The notes below the pieces were generated by a model. That model searched no databases. It saw nothing but the letters and a program-made list of their open reading frames with translations, and had not been told where the DNA came from. A stretch of DNA of 64,000 nt from [Streptosporangium] indianense (GTDB lineage: Bacteria > Actinomycetota > Actinomycetes > Streptomycetales > Streptomycetaceae): NCBI RefSeq assembly GCF_021474405.1, contig NZ_JAKEIO010000001.1:153129-217128 (forward strand), read 5' to 3'. Shown here one piece after another: positions 9,330-18,689 of the stretch. The first letter of the stretch is position 1. Each line of letters starts with the position of its first letter. The translations under genes were made by a program, and so were the position numbers.

Positions 9330-9536
9330 TCAGGAGGACCGGTCGGTCTCCACGAGCCGGGCCAGGTTCGCCAGGGTCATGCGTGTGCCCGTCTCCTGGT
9401 CCGCGGCAGGCACGGCGTCGGGGATGCCCTCGTGCGCCATGAGGACCAGGGCGTCGAACGCGTGCAGCGCGCATCCCGGCCGGCACCCGCCGGCGCGGGG
9501 AGCGTCCACATGGCCGGAGAGCCGCGAGGTGTACAT
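9330..9536 (-). CDS. Small hypothetical protein (68 aa) with a CRPGC motif
   Basis: This is a short soluble protein. Its third codon positions are nearly all G or C, and GAGGGTGG lies upstream of the ATG at 9536, so it is likely real. The N-terminal part contains GGCRPGCALHAFDALVLM, with two Cys spaced CxxxC. The rest is an acidic helix-forming tail (ADQETGTRMTLANLARLVETD). There is no signal peptide or membrane segment. It is the last gene after the ATP-grasp and CocE-hydrolase genes on the same strand, 54 bp from the hydrolase stop, so it probably belongs to that operon. I do not recognise the family. Confidence 0.5.
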   Translation of the reverse strand: MYTSRLSGHVDAPRAGGCRPGCALHAFDALVLMAHEGIPDAVPAADQETGTRMTLANLARLVETDRSS

Positions 9537-9590
9537 GAGGCCACCCTCGGCCGGGAAGCGCTGCCGTGCCTCCCGGCCGAGAGGGGCGGG

Positions 9591-11630
9591 CTACAGCAGG
9601 TCGCGGGGGACCTTCTCGTTCCAGGTGCGGGAGAAGACCCGTCGGTCGGACTCGAACGCGTCGAGGGTCGCGTCGACGAAGAAGTCCGACGCGTCGCAGC
9701 TGAGCTTGGTGTGCGTGACCACCCGCACGTCCCAGTCGTCCCGCCGGAACCGCATGGTCCACGTGGTCTCGCCGCCGACCGAGGTGAAGTCGTCGGCGAC
9801 CGCCGTGTAGCGCTCGTGGGCGCGCCGGCCCGACTCCAGGCCGATGTCCTCGAAGCGGACCGTGCCCCGGTCCTTCACGATGTCCAGCTCGGAGCGGTAG
9901 TCGATCAGATCCCGCTTGACGTCCCAGCGTTCCTCCGGGGGCGTCACCTGGGTCATGGCGAGCGGGGGAGTGCCCTCGGGCTCGCCGAAGGGCGCGGACG
10001 GCACCTCGTCGGGTTCGTCCACCGGCCGCACCGGCAGGGTGAGCGTGCTGGAGTGCTCGTGGACGCCGAGCAGGGCCGGCTTCGGCGCGGGCCAGGCCAG
10101 CGGCCAGTAGGACGTCGACAGGGACAGCCGGATGCGGTGGCCGGCCGGGAACGCCTGCGCCACACCGTTCAGCGGAATGGTGGCCCGGTAGCGCCGGCCC
10201 GGCTCCAACGGCTCGGGGGACTCCGTGTTGTCACGACGCGTCAGGTTCAGGATGCCGTAGGAGACGCGCGTGGCGGCGCCGTCGGGGCTCACGTCGGACA
10301 GCCGCGCGGCCACCAGGGCGACCGGCTCGCTCACCGACAGGTCGAGTTCCACGCTCGGCGAGCCGAGGATCTCCACCTGCTCGGTCAGCGGCTCGGTGTC
10401 GAAGACGAGGGAACCGCCGTCCTCCTCGCGCTGGTCGTAGGGCAGGTCCGGCGGCGCGTTGTAGGAGGCCCACTTGCCCGCGAACTGTCCGACGGACAGC
10501 GGCGAGCGCACGGTCATGGCCGCACCGGCCTCCGGCACCGTCGCCGTGTCGTCCCGCGCGGGCCCGATCGTGTGCCGGCTGAGGGGGTGCGTGACGGGGC
10601 GGATGTGCGGGGACGGCCAGTCCGGCTCACCCACCCAGCGGCCGGGCCGCTCCTCGTAGGAGGTGGACGGCGGCACGCTGTCCTGCATCCACGCCAGCAG
10701 CATGGGGCCGTCCATCACGCCGTTGTCGACGCCCTTGAGCCAGTGGTCCCACCAGCGCACGAGTTCCTGGAGGTAGCCGATCGCGGGCCCGGGCTCCCCG
10801 AGGTGGGGGAACTTGTGCGACCAGGGCCCGATCAGCCCCTTGCGGGGCACGTCCAGGTTGCCCAGCAGCCGCGTCACGGCGTTGGAGTAGCCGTCCGCCC
10901 AGCCGCTGGAGGCCAGGACCGGGCACTGCACGCTCGTGTAGTCCTCGCACACCGAGGCGTGCCGCCAGTAGTCGTCGCGGCGCTGATGGCGCAGCCACTC
11001 CAGGACCCACGGCTCGGTGTTCTCCAGCCGCTCGTGCCACATCTCGCGCCAGCGCTCGCCCACCACGGCCGGGTCGGGCGGGCAGGTGCCGTAGGCGAAC
11101 ATGGTGCCCGCCTCGGCCAGGTTGTCCGACAGCAGGGCGCCGCCCATGTAGTGCATGTCGTCGGCGTGCCGGTCGTCGGTGAAGGACGCGATGGCGATGG
11201 CCTTCAGGGACGGCGGCCGGCGGGCCGCCACCTGGAGCGCCGCGAACGCGCCCCAGGAGATGCCCATCATGCCCGTGCCGCCGTCGCACCAGGGCTGCTC
11301 CGCCAGCCAGGCCAGGACCTCCTCGGCGTCCGCCTGCTCACGCTCCAGGTACTCGTCGCGCAGCACCCCCTCCGAGTCGCCGGTGCCGCGCAGGTCGACG
11401 CGGACACAGGCATAACCGTGCCCGGCCAGGTAGGGGTGGTGGATCGAGTCCCGCACGGCCGTCAGGTCGCGCTTGCGGTACGGGATGTACTCCAGCACCG
11501 CCGGCACCGGCTCCTGGTCGGAGGAGGTGGGGCGCCAGATGTGCGCGGAGAGCCGGACCCCGTCCGACATCGGGATCGTGACGTGCTCTTCTTCCTTCGT
11601 CTCGTACGGCAGGTTGGTCACGTAACGCAT
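9591..11630 (-). CDS. CocE/NonD-type alpha/beta hydrolase (X-Pro dipeptidyl-peptidase family)
   Basis: This is a serine hydrolase of 679 residues, longer than cocaine esterase. The N-terminal alpha/beta-hydrolase domain has the nucleophile elbow GISWGAF with Ser at about residue 125. Family Asp and His candidates are in WADGYSN and GPWSHKFPH. The C-terminal jelly-roll half carries FPAGHRIRLSLS, typical of X-Pro dipeptidyl-peptidase C domains. There is no signal peptide, so it is cytoplasmic. The ATG at 11630 (MRYVTNLPYETK) follows GAGGAG; longer in-frame starts run into the ATP-grasp gene. Only 16 bp separate it from that gene, so the two are one operon. It hydrolyses esters or amides; the true substrate is unknown, but the pairing suggests a small peptide or amide made by the ligase. 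Confidence 0.88.
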   Translation of the reverse strand: MRYVTNLPYETKEEEHVTIPMSDGVRLSAHIWRPTSSDQEPVPAVLEYIPYRKRDLTAVRDSIHHPYLAGHGYACVRVDLRGTGDSEGVLRDEYLEREQADAEEVLAWLAEQPWCDGGTGMMGISWGAFAALQVAARRPPSLKAIAIASFTDDRHADDMHYMGGALLSDNLAEAGTMFAYGTCPPDPAVVGERWREMWHERLENTEPWVLEWLRHQRRDDYWRHASVCEDYTSVQCPVLASSGWADGYSNAVTRLLGNLDVPRKGLIGPWSHKFPHLGEPGPAIGYLQELVRWWDHWLKGVDNGVMDGPMLLAWMQDSVPPSTSYEERPGRWVGEPDWPSPHIRPVTHPLSRHTIGPARDDTATVPEAGAAMTVRSPLSVGQFAGKWASYNAPPDLPYDQREEDGGSLVFDTEPLTEQVEILGSPSVELDLSVSEPVALVAARLSDVSPDGAATRVSYGILNLTRRDNTESPEPLEPGRRYRATIPLNGVAQAFPAGHRIRLSLSTSYWPLAWPAPKPALLGVHEHSSTLTLPVRPVDEPDEVPSAPFGEPEGTPPLAMTQVTPPEERWDVKRDLIDYRSELDIVKDRGTVRFEDIGLESGRRAHERYTAVADDFTSVGGETTWTMRFRRDDWDVRVVTHTKLSCDASDFFVDATLDAFESDRRVFSRTWNEKVPRDLL

Positions 11631-11646
11631 GGAAGTGACGTGCTCC

Positions 11647-12960
11647 TCACTTTCGCGGGGCGTCGGCCTCGGCCGGGGCATCCTCGAAGGCCAGGCCCAG
11701 GGCGGCCACGCAATGGTCGAACTTCGCCCGCAGCTCCGCCTCGTCGGCCCCGCCGGTGTAGATGTGCGCCAGCTCGTAGCTGTAGCTGTCCTGCCCGGGC
11801 AGGTCCGAGAGCCGGTCGCCCTGCGCGGGGACGACCTCGATGCGCACGCCCGGGGTCTCCCGCTCGATGCGGGCGATCTCCTCGGGGCCCGGCACCCGGC
11901 GCACCACACCGTCGGTGAACCAGCGGTGGTACCACTTCGCGGCCATCGCGTACTCGCCCTCGCGGTGCGGCATGCGCGGGTCCTCGCCGAGGGCGAGGCG
12001 GACCATGCAGTGGTGGTTGGGCACGCCGTCGACGTAGTGGAACAGCTCCGCGTGCGACTGGGAGTGCCGGGGGTTGATCTCCAGCAGATTGATCTCCTGG
12101 GTCCGCGGGTCGTAGAAGTACTCGATGCTGAAGGTGGCCGAGTCCATCCCGATCTGCCGCATCACCCGCTCACTGACGTCGTGCAGTTGCGCGATGGCCG
12201 GGGCCGGCAGCATCGAGGGGTACTGGTGGCGCAGGAAGCAGGGGGAGTCCGGGTACTGGATGGAGTCCAGGACCCCGTAGACGGTCACCTCGCCCTCGTG
12301 GACATAGCCCTCGACGGCGACCTGGACGCCGGACAGCGACTCCTCCGCGAGGCAGACCCGCCCGCCCACGCCGTTCATCTCCGGGGGCAGGTCGAGGCGT
12401 TCGAGGATGTGCTCGAAGGGGCGGCCGATACGGGAAATGCCGCCGCGGATCTCGGAGACGGCCTTGTGGAACTCCTCCTCGTCATCGACTCCGAAGGCGA
12501 GTTCTGAGGAGTACGAGAGGGCCGGTTTGAGCCACATCGGGTAGTTCACGCCCTCCGGCGGGCGCGGCGGCTCGGCGGACAGGTCGACCTGGCCGAACCG
12601 CGGGTGCCGGTCGGTGACCTTCTGCTGTTCCAGCCGGCTCCAGTACTTGTGCTCGCACTTGACCACCGACTCCAGGCTGGTGCTGCGGGTGCCGTAGCGT
12701 TCGCTCAGCATCGGCACGAGCGTGCTGACCGGGAAGTCCCAGTAGCCGACGATCGCGTCGATGCTGCCGTCGAACGCGTCGAGCACGGCCCGGGCCTTGT
12801 CGAACAGGGCCGGCAGGTCCACCTCGCCGACCTGGAGCTCCTCGATCGTCAGCAGCTGGTGAAAACGCAGCTGGTCGGCTCCCGGGACCTCCTGGAGCGT
12901 GGGCAGGTTGGCCTCGTCGAGCCCGATCACGAAGACGTTCCTCACCGTCTCGTCAGACAC
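11647..12960 (-). CDS. ATP-grasp ligase-like protein
   Basis: This is a cytoplasmic enzyme of 437 residues with the ATP-grasp fold, which joins a carboxylate to an amine or similar nucleophile through an acyl phosphate. The N-terminus VRNVFVIGLDEANLP resembles a pre-ATP-grasp Rossmann domain. The nucleotide-binding Lys lies in MWLKPALSYSS, and the metal-binding pair is in the conserved EINPRHSQSH, preceded by FSIEYFYD. The GTG at 12960 has an excellent GGAAGGAG upstream; the long in-frame extension to 13932 runs antisense through the SDR gene and is not real. It is the first gene of the unit with the CocE hydrolase and the CRPGC protein. The substrate is not identifiable here. Confidence 0.85.
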   Translation of the reverse strand: MSDETVRNVFVIGLDEANLPTLQEVPGADQLRFHQLLTIEELQVGEVDLPALFDKARAVLDAFDGSIDAIVGYWDFPVSTLVPMLSERYGTRSTSLESVVKCEHKYWSRLEQQKVTDRHPRFGQVDLSAEPPRPPEGVNYPMWLKPALSYSSELAFGVDDEEEFHKAVSEIRGGISRIGRPFEHILERLDLPPEMNGVGGRVCLAEESLSGVQVAVEGYVHEGEVTVYGVLDSIQYPDSPCFLRHQYPSMLPAPAIAQLHDVSERVMRQIGMDSATFSIEYFYDPRTQEINLLEINPRHSQSHAELFHYVDGVPNHHCMVRLALGEDPRMPHREGEYAMAAKWYHRWFTDGVVRRVPGPEEIARIERETPGVRIEVVPAQGDRLSDLPGQDSYSYELAHIYTGGADEAELRAKFDHCVAALGLAFEDAPAEADAPRK

Positions 12961-13119
12961 GGCTCTCCTTCCGACGGCGTACGGCCCGAAGGCCGGCTTG
13001 CAAGATCGTCGGAGTACCCGTCGGGCCCGCCGGCATTCCGCTTCGGGCACCGCGCCCGTAGCGGGCGAGAGGAGACATGCCTGCCACTGTGCTGGGAACG
13101 CGGGGCGGACAAGGACGGC

Positions 13120-14076
13120 GTGGCCGGTGAACCGGGCCACGCCGTGGACGAACCCGGCAAAGGGGAAGATGTGCAGCCCGAGCAGGAAAAGTCCGCGCCG
13201 CAGGTCGTGTCCGAGCCGGACCCGCCCTACGACTCCGACAAGCAGCGGTGGCCCGGCCTGGAGGCCGACATGCGCACCAAGCCGCGCTACCGGGCGAGCC
13301 GTTACCGGGCCGGCGGGAAGCTGGAGGGGAAGACCGCACTGATCACCGGCGGTGACTCCGGCATCGGCAGGGCCGTGGCGCTGCTGTACGCACGCGAGGG
13401 CGCCGACGTCGCCGTCGTCCACCTGCCCGAGGAGCAGGTGGACGCCGAGCGCGTGCGCGGCGAGGTGGAGGAGCAGGGCAGGCGCTGTCTGCTGCTGCCC
13501 GGCGACCTCACCGACCCGGAGTTCTGCCGCGAGGCCGTCGAACGGACGGTGGCGGAACTCGGGGGCCTGAACATCCTGGTGAGCAACGCCGCCTACCTCA
13601 ACAGCAAACTGGAACTGGAGCAGTTGACCGCGGAGGACTTCGACCTGACGTTCAAGACGAACGTCTACGCGTACTTCCACCTGCTCATGGCGGCCCTGCC
13701 GCATCTCGGGCCCGGTGACGCGGTCATCGCCACCGCCACCGAGGAGGCCCTCAAGGGCAGCACCACGATGATCGACTACGCGGCGTCGAAGGCCGCGCTG
13801 ATCACCCTGACCAAGTCCGTCGCGACGCACCTGGCCAAGCGGGGCGTGCGCGCCAACGTGGTCGCGCCGGGCCCGACCTGGACGCCCCTCAACGAGGCCG
13901 ACCCGCACATGCCGCCGGACGGGCTCGCCCACATCGGCAGCGAGGCCCCGCTGGAACGCGCGGCCCAGCCCGAGGAGATCGCGCCGACGTACGTCTACCT
14001 CGCCTCCGACGCCGACTCCAGCTACACCGTCGGCGAGGTCATCGCGGTGACCGGAGGCATCGTCGACACGCGGTAG
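13120..14076 (+). CDS. SDR-family oxidoreductase with a Thr in the catalytic Ser position
   Basis: This is an NAD(P)-dependent short-chain dehydrogenase of the YghA/YhdG-like group, which has an N-terminal extension of about 50 residues before the Rossmann fold. The cofactor loop is TGGDSGIG and the active-site YxxxK is YAASK. Two residues depart from the family: the NAG motif is SNAAY, and the catalytic Ser about 13 residues before Tyr aligns with Thr in IATATEEALKG. The C-terminus IAVTGGIVDTR is typical. The start is uncertain; I chose the GTG at 13120 after AAGGAC. It is divergent from the ATP-grasp gene and convergent with the phosphatase gene 6 bp away. The substrate is unknown; homologues often act in stress or sporulation. 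Confidence 0.85.
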   Translation: MAGEPGHAVDEPGKGEDVQPEQEKSAPQVVSEPDPPYDSDKQRWPGLEADMRTKPRYRASRYRAGGKLEGKTALITGGDSGIGRAVALLYAREGADVAVVHLPEEQVDAERVRGEVEEQGRRCLLLPGDLTDPEFCREAVERTVAELGGLNILVSNAAYLNSKLELEQLTAEDFDLTFKTNVYAYFHLLMAALPHLGPGDAVIATATEEALKGSTTMIDYAASKAALITLTKSVATHLAKRGVRANVVAPGPTWTPLNEADPHMPPDGLAHIGSEAPLERAAQPEEIAPTYVYLASDADSSYTVGEVIAVTGGIVDTR

Positions 14077-14082
14077 CCGGGC

Positions 14083-16485
14083 TCACGCCCCGGCGGGCAG
14101 GGGCTGTTCCGCCCAGATGGTCTTGCCCGTGGCCGTCTGGCGGCTGCCCCACCGCTCGGCGAGCTGGGCGACGAGCAGCAGCCCCCGCCCGCCCTCGTCG
14201 AAGACCCGGGCCCGCCGCAGATGCGGTGCGGTGCTGCTGCCGTCGGACACCTCGCAGATGAGGGTCGTGTCGCGGATCAGCCGCAGCTCGATGGGGGCGC
14301 CGCCGTACCGCAGCGCGTTGGTGACCAGCTCGCTGACGATCAGCTCGGTGGCGAACTCCGCCTCCGTCAGGCCCCATTGGGCCAGCTGCTCGCCGGCCAT
14401 CTTGCGGGCCCGGGCCACGGCCGCCGGGTCCGGTGGCAGCTGCCAGGTGCGGACCTTCCCGGCGTCGAGCACGGCCGTCCGCGCCAGCATCAGCACCACG
14501 TCGTCATCGGCGGGCCGTCCGGTCAGCAGCGTGCGCAGCACCTGCTCGCAGGTCTCCTCCAGCCCGTCCGCGGGGTTGCTCAGGGCCTGGCGCAGCAGGG
14601 CGATCCCCACTTCGACGTCGTGGCCGGACGCCTCGATCAGACCGTCGGTGTAGAGGGCGAGCAGACTGTTCTCCTCGAGTCGGACCTCGGAGGCCTCGAA
14701 CGGCAGACCGCCCAGGCCCAGCGGCGGACCGGCCGGCAGGTCCAGGAACCGTACGCCGCCGTCGGGCGTGACCAGCGCGGGCGGCGGATGCCCGGCGCGG
14801 GCCATGGTGCAGCGACGGGACACCGGGTCGTACACGGCGTACAGACAGGTGGCGCCCACCTGCCCCGACGTCTCCTCCCCGCGCACCTCCGGCCCCTCCT
14901 CCCGGTCGAGCCGGATGACGAGGTCGTCGAGCTGGGTGAGCAGCTCGTCGGGGGCGAGGTCGACGTCCGCGAGCGTCCGTACGGCGGTCCGCAGACGGCC
15001 CATCGTCGCCGACGCGTGGATGCCGTGGCCCACCACGTCGCCCACGACCAGGGCCACCCGGGTGCCGGACAGCGGGATCACGTCGAACCAGTCGCCCCCG
15101 ATGTCCGCCCCGGCCCCGGTCGGCAGGTAGCGGTAGGCGATGTCCAGCGCCGCCAGGTCCGGAAGCCGCTCGGGCAGCAGGCTGCGCTGGAGTGCCAGCG
15201 CCGTGCGGCGTTCGCGTGTGAAGCGGCGGGCGTTGTCCACGCTCACCGCGGCCCGGGCGACGATGTCCTCCGCGAGCAGCAGGTCGTCCTCGCTGAACGA
15301 GTCCGGGGTCCGGTGGCGCAGGAAGTGCACCAGGCCCAGGGTGACGCCCCGGGCTCGCAGCGGCACCATCATCACCGAGTGGATCATGTGCCTGGTCACG
15401 GTCTCGGCGCGGGCCGGGGAGGCCTTGAGCCACTCCAGGAGTTCCGGATCCCCCGGCCGGTGCCGGGCGCCCCGCGCGGCGGCCAGGGTCCGCAGCGGCA
15501 GCGTCCCCACCGGGTAGTGGACCGTCCCGCCGACGTCCACCACCGACTCCGGGCAGCCCTCCAGCACCGACTGCTGTGCGGCTCGCCGCAGCGTGACCGG
15601 CGTGTCCGGCGGCAACGGCCACGGCTCGTCGCCCCGGAGCACGGACTCCAGCAGATCCACCGTGACGAAGTCCGCGAACCCCGCGGTGACGGCCACTTCC
15701 GCCATTTCCTCGGCCGTCCGGTGCACGTCGAGGGTGCTCCCGATCCGCAGACTGGCCTCGTTGATCACCGCCAGCCGGCGCCGGGCCCAGGACTGCTCGG
15801 TCGTGTCGAACACGGTCGCGGACATGCCCTGGACCGTGCCGGTCCCGTCCTTCAGCGGGGAGAGAAACATGGACCAGGCGTGCGGCCGGACCTCTCCCGG
15901 GGCCGTGGCGTACTGCTCGTGGAAGATCATCTCGCCGGTGCGCAGCACTTCCCGCTGGAGGCGGTCGTAGGTGTCGAAGGGCGGGCTGGGCTCCATCTCC
16001 CACAGGGTCAGGCCCTTCATCTCCTCCTCGGAGCGGCCCATCACCTCGCTCATGATGTCGTTGGCGCCCACCAGCCGGGCGTCCCGGTCGTAGACCGCGA
16101 CCGGTACGGGCAGTTGGCCGAGCGCGAGGTCCCACAGGGGCGCGTGCCCGCGCTCGGTCCGCACGGGCGGGTACACCGGTGCGGTGCCGGTCACCAGCCA
16201 CAGCCGCCGGCCTTCCGCGTCCAGCAGTGGCGTCCCCTGCACCCGGACCACGATCCGGTCGCCGTCCCGGTGCCGCAGCGCGACCTCACCGACCCACCGG
16301 CGCCCCTCCTCCACCTGCCGCCGCGTGGACTCCGGGAGACCCGCGGCGAGCAGGTCGGTCACGGCCCTGCCCACGAGCTCGGCGGGTTCGTAGCCGAGCA
16401 GGCGGCGCGCACCGTCGCTCCACACCATGATCGCCCCGGCGGCGTCGACGACGACCGCCAAGTCCTCCGGTACGCGTCCGTGCAC
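14083..16485 (-). CDS. PAS-GAF-SpoIIE serine/threonine phosphatase with HATPase domain
   Basis: This is a multidomain signalling protein of 800 residues. Two PAS domains occupy about 8-115 and 130-255 (the second has VAVYDRDARLVGANDIMSEV). A GAF domain spans about 270-430 and a PP2C-type SpoIIE phosphatase about 450-650. The phosphatase metal-binding residues are visible in GADIGGDWFD and GDVVGHG. A HATPase_c anti-sigma-type kinase domain (LIVSELVTNALRYG, GGRGLLLV) ends the protein. Family members dephosphorylate anti-anti-sigma factors or phosphorylate them through the HATPase domain. There are no membrane helices, so it is a cytosolic sensor. It is convergent with the SDR gene. No partner anti-sigma-factor antagonist gene lies nearby. 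Confidence 0.93.
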   Translation of the reverse strand: MHGRVPEDLAVVVDAAGAIMVWSDGARRLLGYEPAELVGRAVTDLLAAGLPESTRRQVEEGRRWVGEVALRHRDGDRIVVRVQGTPLLDAEGRRLWLVTGTAPVYPPVRTERGHAPLWDLALGQLPVPVAVYDRDARLVGANDIMSEVMGRSEEEMKGLTLWEMEPSPPFDTYDRLQREVLRTGEMIFHEQYATAPGEVRPHAWSMFLSPLKDGTGTVQGMSATVFDTTEQSWARRRLAVINEASLRIGSTLDVHRTAEEMAEVAVTAGFADFVTVDLLESVLRGDEPWPLPPDTPVTLRRAAQQSVLEGCPESVVDVGGTVHYPVGTLPLRTLAAARGARHRPGDPELLEWLKASPARAETVTRHMIHSVMMVPLRARGVTLGLVHFLRHRTPDSFSEDDLLLAEDIVARAAVSVDNARRFTRERRTALALQRSLLPERLPDLAALDIAYRYLPTGAGADIGGDWFDVIPLSGTRVALVVGDVVGHGIHASATMGRLRTAVRTLADVDLAPDELLTQLDDLVIRLDREEGPEVRGEETSGQVGATCLYAVYDPVSRRCTMARAGHPPPALVTPDGGVRFLDLPAGPPLGLGGLPFEASEVRLEENSLLALYTDGLIEASGHDVEVGIALLRQALSNPADGLEETCEQVLRTLLTGRPADDDVVLMLARTAVLDAGKVRTWQLPPDPAAVARARKMAGEQLAQWGLTEAEFATELIVSELVTNALRYGGAPIELRLIRDTTLICEVSDGSSTAPHLRRARVFDEGGRGLLLVAQLAERWGSRQTATGKTIWAEQPLPAGA

Positions 16486-16599
16486 GGTGCCTCCGGATGT
16501 GCCGCCCCCGTCTGCTCTCCAGTCCCTGCACCGATTGTCCCGCTACCGGCCCACCGCGGCTCGTCTGCCGCCGGACGCGGCGGTGACCAGTGGGAACGC

Positions 16600-17295
16600 T
16601 CAGATTGCCGCGCGGATCGCCCGCTCGAACCCCTCGACGTGCCCCCGGGCGATCCGCGCCGCCCGCTCCGGATCGCCCGCGACGATCGCCTCGATCAGCG
16701 GCCCGTGCTCCTCGACGTGCCCCGCCATGTCCGGCAGGCGGTCGAGGAACAGGCACCAGATGCGGGTGGCGAGGTTGTCGTGCCGGACGAGTGTGTCCTC
16801 CAGGTACGGGTTGTGCGCGGTGGCGTAGACCGCGCGGTGGACCCGCAGGTCCAGGTGCATCAGCCCGGTGGCGTCCCGGCCCGAGGCGCTCGCGCCCTCC
16901 AGCTCCCGCCCCAGGGCCGTCAGGGCCGCCCGGTCCGCCGTCGTGGCGCGGCGCGCCGCCTGGGCGGCGGCCAGGGGCTCCAGTTCCTGGCGCACCTCGG
17001 AGATGTGGGCGAGGTCGGTGATGTTGACCTCGGTGGCGAAGGTGCCGCGCCGGGGGTAGGTCGTGATCAGACGCTCGTACTGGAGCCGCTTCAGAGCCTC
17101 GCGCACCGGCGTCCGCCCGACGCCGAGGGACTGGGCCAGCTGCTCCTCGTGGATCGGCGCGCCCGGCCGGATCTCGAGCATCACGAGCCGGTCGCGGATG
17201 GCGCGGTAGGCGCGCTCGGCGAGGGACAGCTCCTCGCCGCCGGGCTCCGCGCTGTGGGAGTTCCCGCGGGTCGGCTCGGTCGCCAGCTGCTGCAT
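16600..17295 (-). CDS. GntR-family regulator (FadR/FCD type) of the sarcosine operon
   Basis: This is a DNA-binding repressor of 231 residues. The winged helix covers about 25-95 ([21 protein letters not shown], then [14 protein letters not shown] and RRGTFAT). The FCD ligand domain follows, with metal/ligand-binding His candidates in [19 protein letters not shown] and [10 protein letters not shown]. It is divergent from glyA-sox-purU, with 95 bp between the starts. The 12-bp palindrome CTGATATATCAG in that gap is the obvious operator. I infer that it represses the operon until sarcosine, glycine or a related metabolite binds. The ATG at 17295 is the only good start. Confidence 0.93.
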   Translation of the reverse strand: MQQLATEPTRGNSHSAEPGGEELSLAERAYRAIRDRLVMLEIRPGAPIHEEQLAQSLGVGRTPVREALKRLQYERLITTYPRRGTFATEVNITDLAHISEVRQELEPLAAAQAARRATTADRAALTALGRELEGASASGRDATGLMHLDLRVHRAVYATAHNPYLEDTLVRHDNLATRIWCLFLDRLPDMAGHVEEHGPLIEAIVAGDPERAARIARGHVEGFERAIRAAI

Positions 17296-17344
17296 GAATG
17301 CCCCCTTGACCTGTCCGGCGAGCTCCCATACCGTACCGCAGAGT

Positions 17345-17356
17345 CTGATATATCAG
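17345..17356. promoter_or_regulatory. Palindromic operator candidate CTGATATATCAG
   Basis: A perfect 12-bp palindrome, AT-rich in a very GC-rich background, sits 35 bp before the glyA start and 50 bp before the divergent GntR start. Short TA-centred palindromes of this kind are typical FadR/GntR sites. Its place between divergent regulator and operon suggests that it controls both. Binding is inferred. Confidence 0.65.
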
Positions 17357-17390
17357 TCGCGCATCAGTTGGCTCCCAGGATGGTGCACCT

Positions 17391-18689
17391 ATGGCAACCA
17401 ACCCGTCGACCAGCACACTCGCCTCCCCCCTCGCCCTGACGCTCAGCGAACTGGACCCGGACGTCGCCACCGCCGTGCGGGCCGAACTGCACCGCCAGCA
17501 GTCGACGCTGGAGATGATCGCCTCGGAGAACTTCGCGCCGGCCGCCGTGCTGGAGGCCCAGGGCTCCGTCCTCACCAACAAGTACGCCGAGGGCTACCCG
17601 GGCCGCCGCTACTACGGCGGCTGCGCACACGTCGACGTCGTCGAGCGGCTGGCCGTCGACCGGGTGAAGGAACTGTTCGGCGCCGAGGCCGCAAACGTCC
17701 AGCCGCACTCGGGGGCGCAGGCCAACGCCGCCGCGATGTTCGCCCTGCTCCGGCCGGGCGACACGATCCTCGGCCTCGACCTGGCGCACGGCGGCCACCT
17801 GACCCACGGCATGCGGCTCAACTACTCCGGCACGCTGTACGACGTCGTGCCCTACCACGTGCGCGAGTCCGACCTGCGCGTCGACATGGAGGAGGTCGAG
17901 CGGCTCGCCCTCGCGCACCGGCCGAAGATGATCGTCGCCGGCTGGTCGGCCCACCCGCGGCAGCTGGACTTCGCGGCGTTCCGGCGGATCGCCGACGCGG
18001 TGGGCGCGTACCTCCTGGTCGACATGGCCCACTTCGCCGGGCTGGTCGCCGCCGGACTCCACCCGAACCCGGTGCCGTACGCCGACGTCGTCACGACCAC
18101 CACCCACAAGACCCTCGGCGGACCCCGCGGCGGGGTGATCCTCAGCCGGGCCACCCTCGCCAAGAAGATCGACTCCGCCGTCTTCCCCGGCCAGCAGGGC
18201 GGGCCGCTCCAGCACGTGATCGCGGCGAAGGCGGTGGCGTTCAAGGTGGCGGCGGGGGAGGAGTTCAGGGAACGCCAGCAGCGCACCCTGCACGGCGCCC
18301 GCATCCTCGCCGGACGGCTGCTGGCCGACGACGTCGCCGAGGCCGGCATCACCGTCCTGACCGGCGGCACCGAGGTCCACCTGGTCCTCGTCGACCTGCG
18401 GCACTCCGCGCTCGACGGGCGGCAGGCCGAGGACCGGCTGCACCGCCTCGGCATCACCGTCAACCGCAACGCCGTGCCGTTCGACCCGCGCCCGCCCATG
18501 GTGTCGTCGGGCCTGCGCATCGGCACCCCGGCCCTGGCCACCCGCGGCTTCGGCGCGACGGAGTTCCGGGAGGTCGCCGACATCATCGCCGAGGCTCTCA
18601 AGGGCGAACGGCCGGACGACGAATTGCGCGCGCGGGTCGACAAGCTCGCCGCCGCCTTCCCCCTCTACCCGGACGGAGCCCCGGCATGA
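17391..18689 (+). CDS. glyA: Serine hydroxymethyltransferase
   Basis: This PLP enzyme interconverts serine and glycine with 5,10-methylene-tetrahydrofolate. At 432 residues it has normal length. The PLP Lys lies in the signature [14 protein letters not shown], and [10 protein letters not shown] and the YPGRRYYGG loop are intact. As first gene of the sarcosine operon, it probably uses the glycine and methylene-THF released by sarcosine oxidase to make serine, rather than being the housekeeping copy. Its stop overlaps the soxB start (ATGA). The ATG at 17391 lies in the intergenic region with the GntR operator. A Streptomyces genome usually has another glyA elsewhere, which cannot be checked here. 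Confidence 0.96.
   Translation: MATNPSTSTLASPLALTLSELDPDVATAVRAELHRQQSTLEMIASENFAPAAVLEAQGSVLTNKYAEGYPGRRYYGGCAHVDVVERLAVDRVKELFGAEAANVQPHSGAQANAAAMFALLRPGDTILGLDLAHGGHLTHGMRLNYSGTLYDVVPYHVRESDLRVDMEEVERLALAHRPKMIVAGWSAHPRQLDFAAFRRIADAVGAYLLVDMAHFAGLVAAGLHPNPVPYADVVTTTTHKTLGGPRGGVILSRATLAKKIDSAVFPGQQGGPLQHVIAAKAVAFKVAAGEEFRERQQRTLHGARILAGRLLADDVAEAGITVLTGGTEVHLVLVDLRHSALDGRQAEDRLHRLGITVNRNAVPFDPRPPMVSSGLRIGTPALATRGFGATEFREVADIIAEALKGERPDDELRARVDKLAAAFPLYPDGAPA

Noticed and set aside
9265..9762. Longer minus-strand frame overlapping the 68-residue gene
   Set aside because: It overlaps the end of the CocE gene in another frame, is Arg/Pro-rich and has no start signal, whereas the 9330-9536 frame has a ribosome site and coding-like third positions.
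12604..13119. In-frame upstream extension of the SDR gene
   Set aside because: It overlaps the ATP-grasp gene in antisense, is not conserved in character, and the ATP-grasp start at 12960 has a far better ribosome site.
17296..17390. Glycine riboswitch before glyA
   Set aside because: Only 95 bp separate the divergent starts, too short for a tandem glycine aptamer, and no aptamer-like stems were seen; the palindrome and GntR gene explain control.
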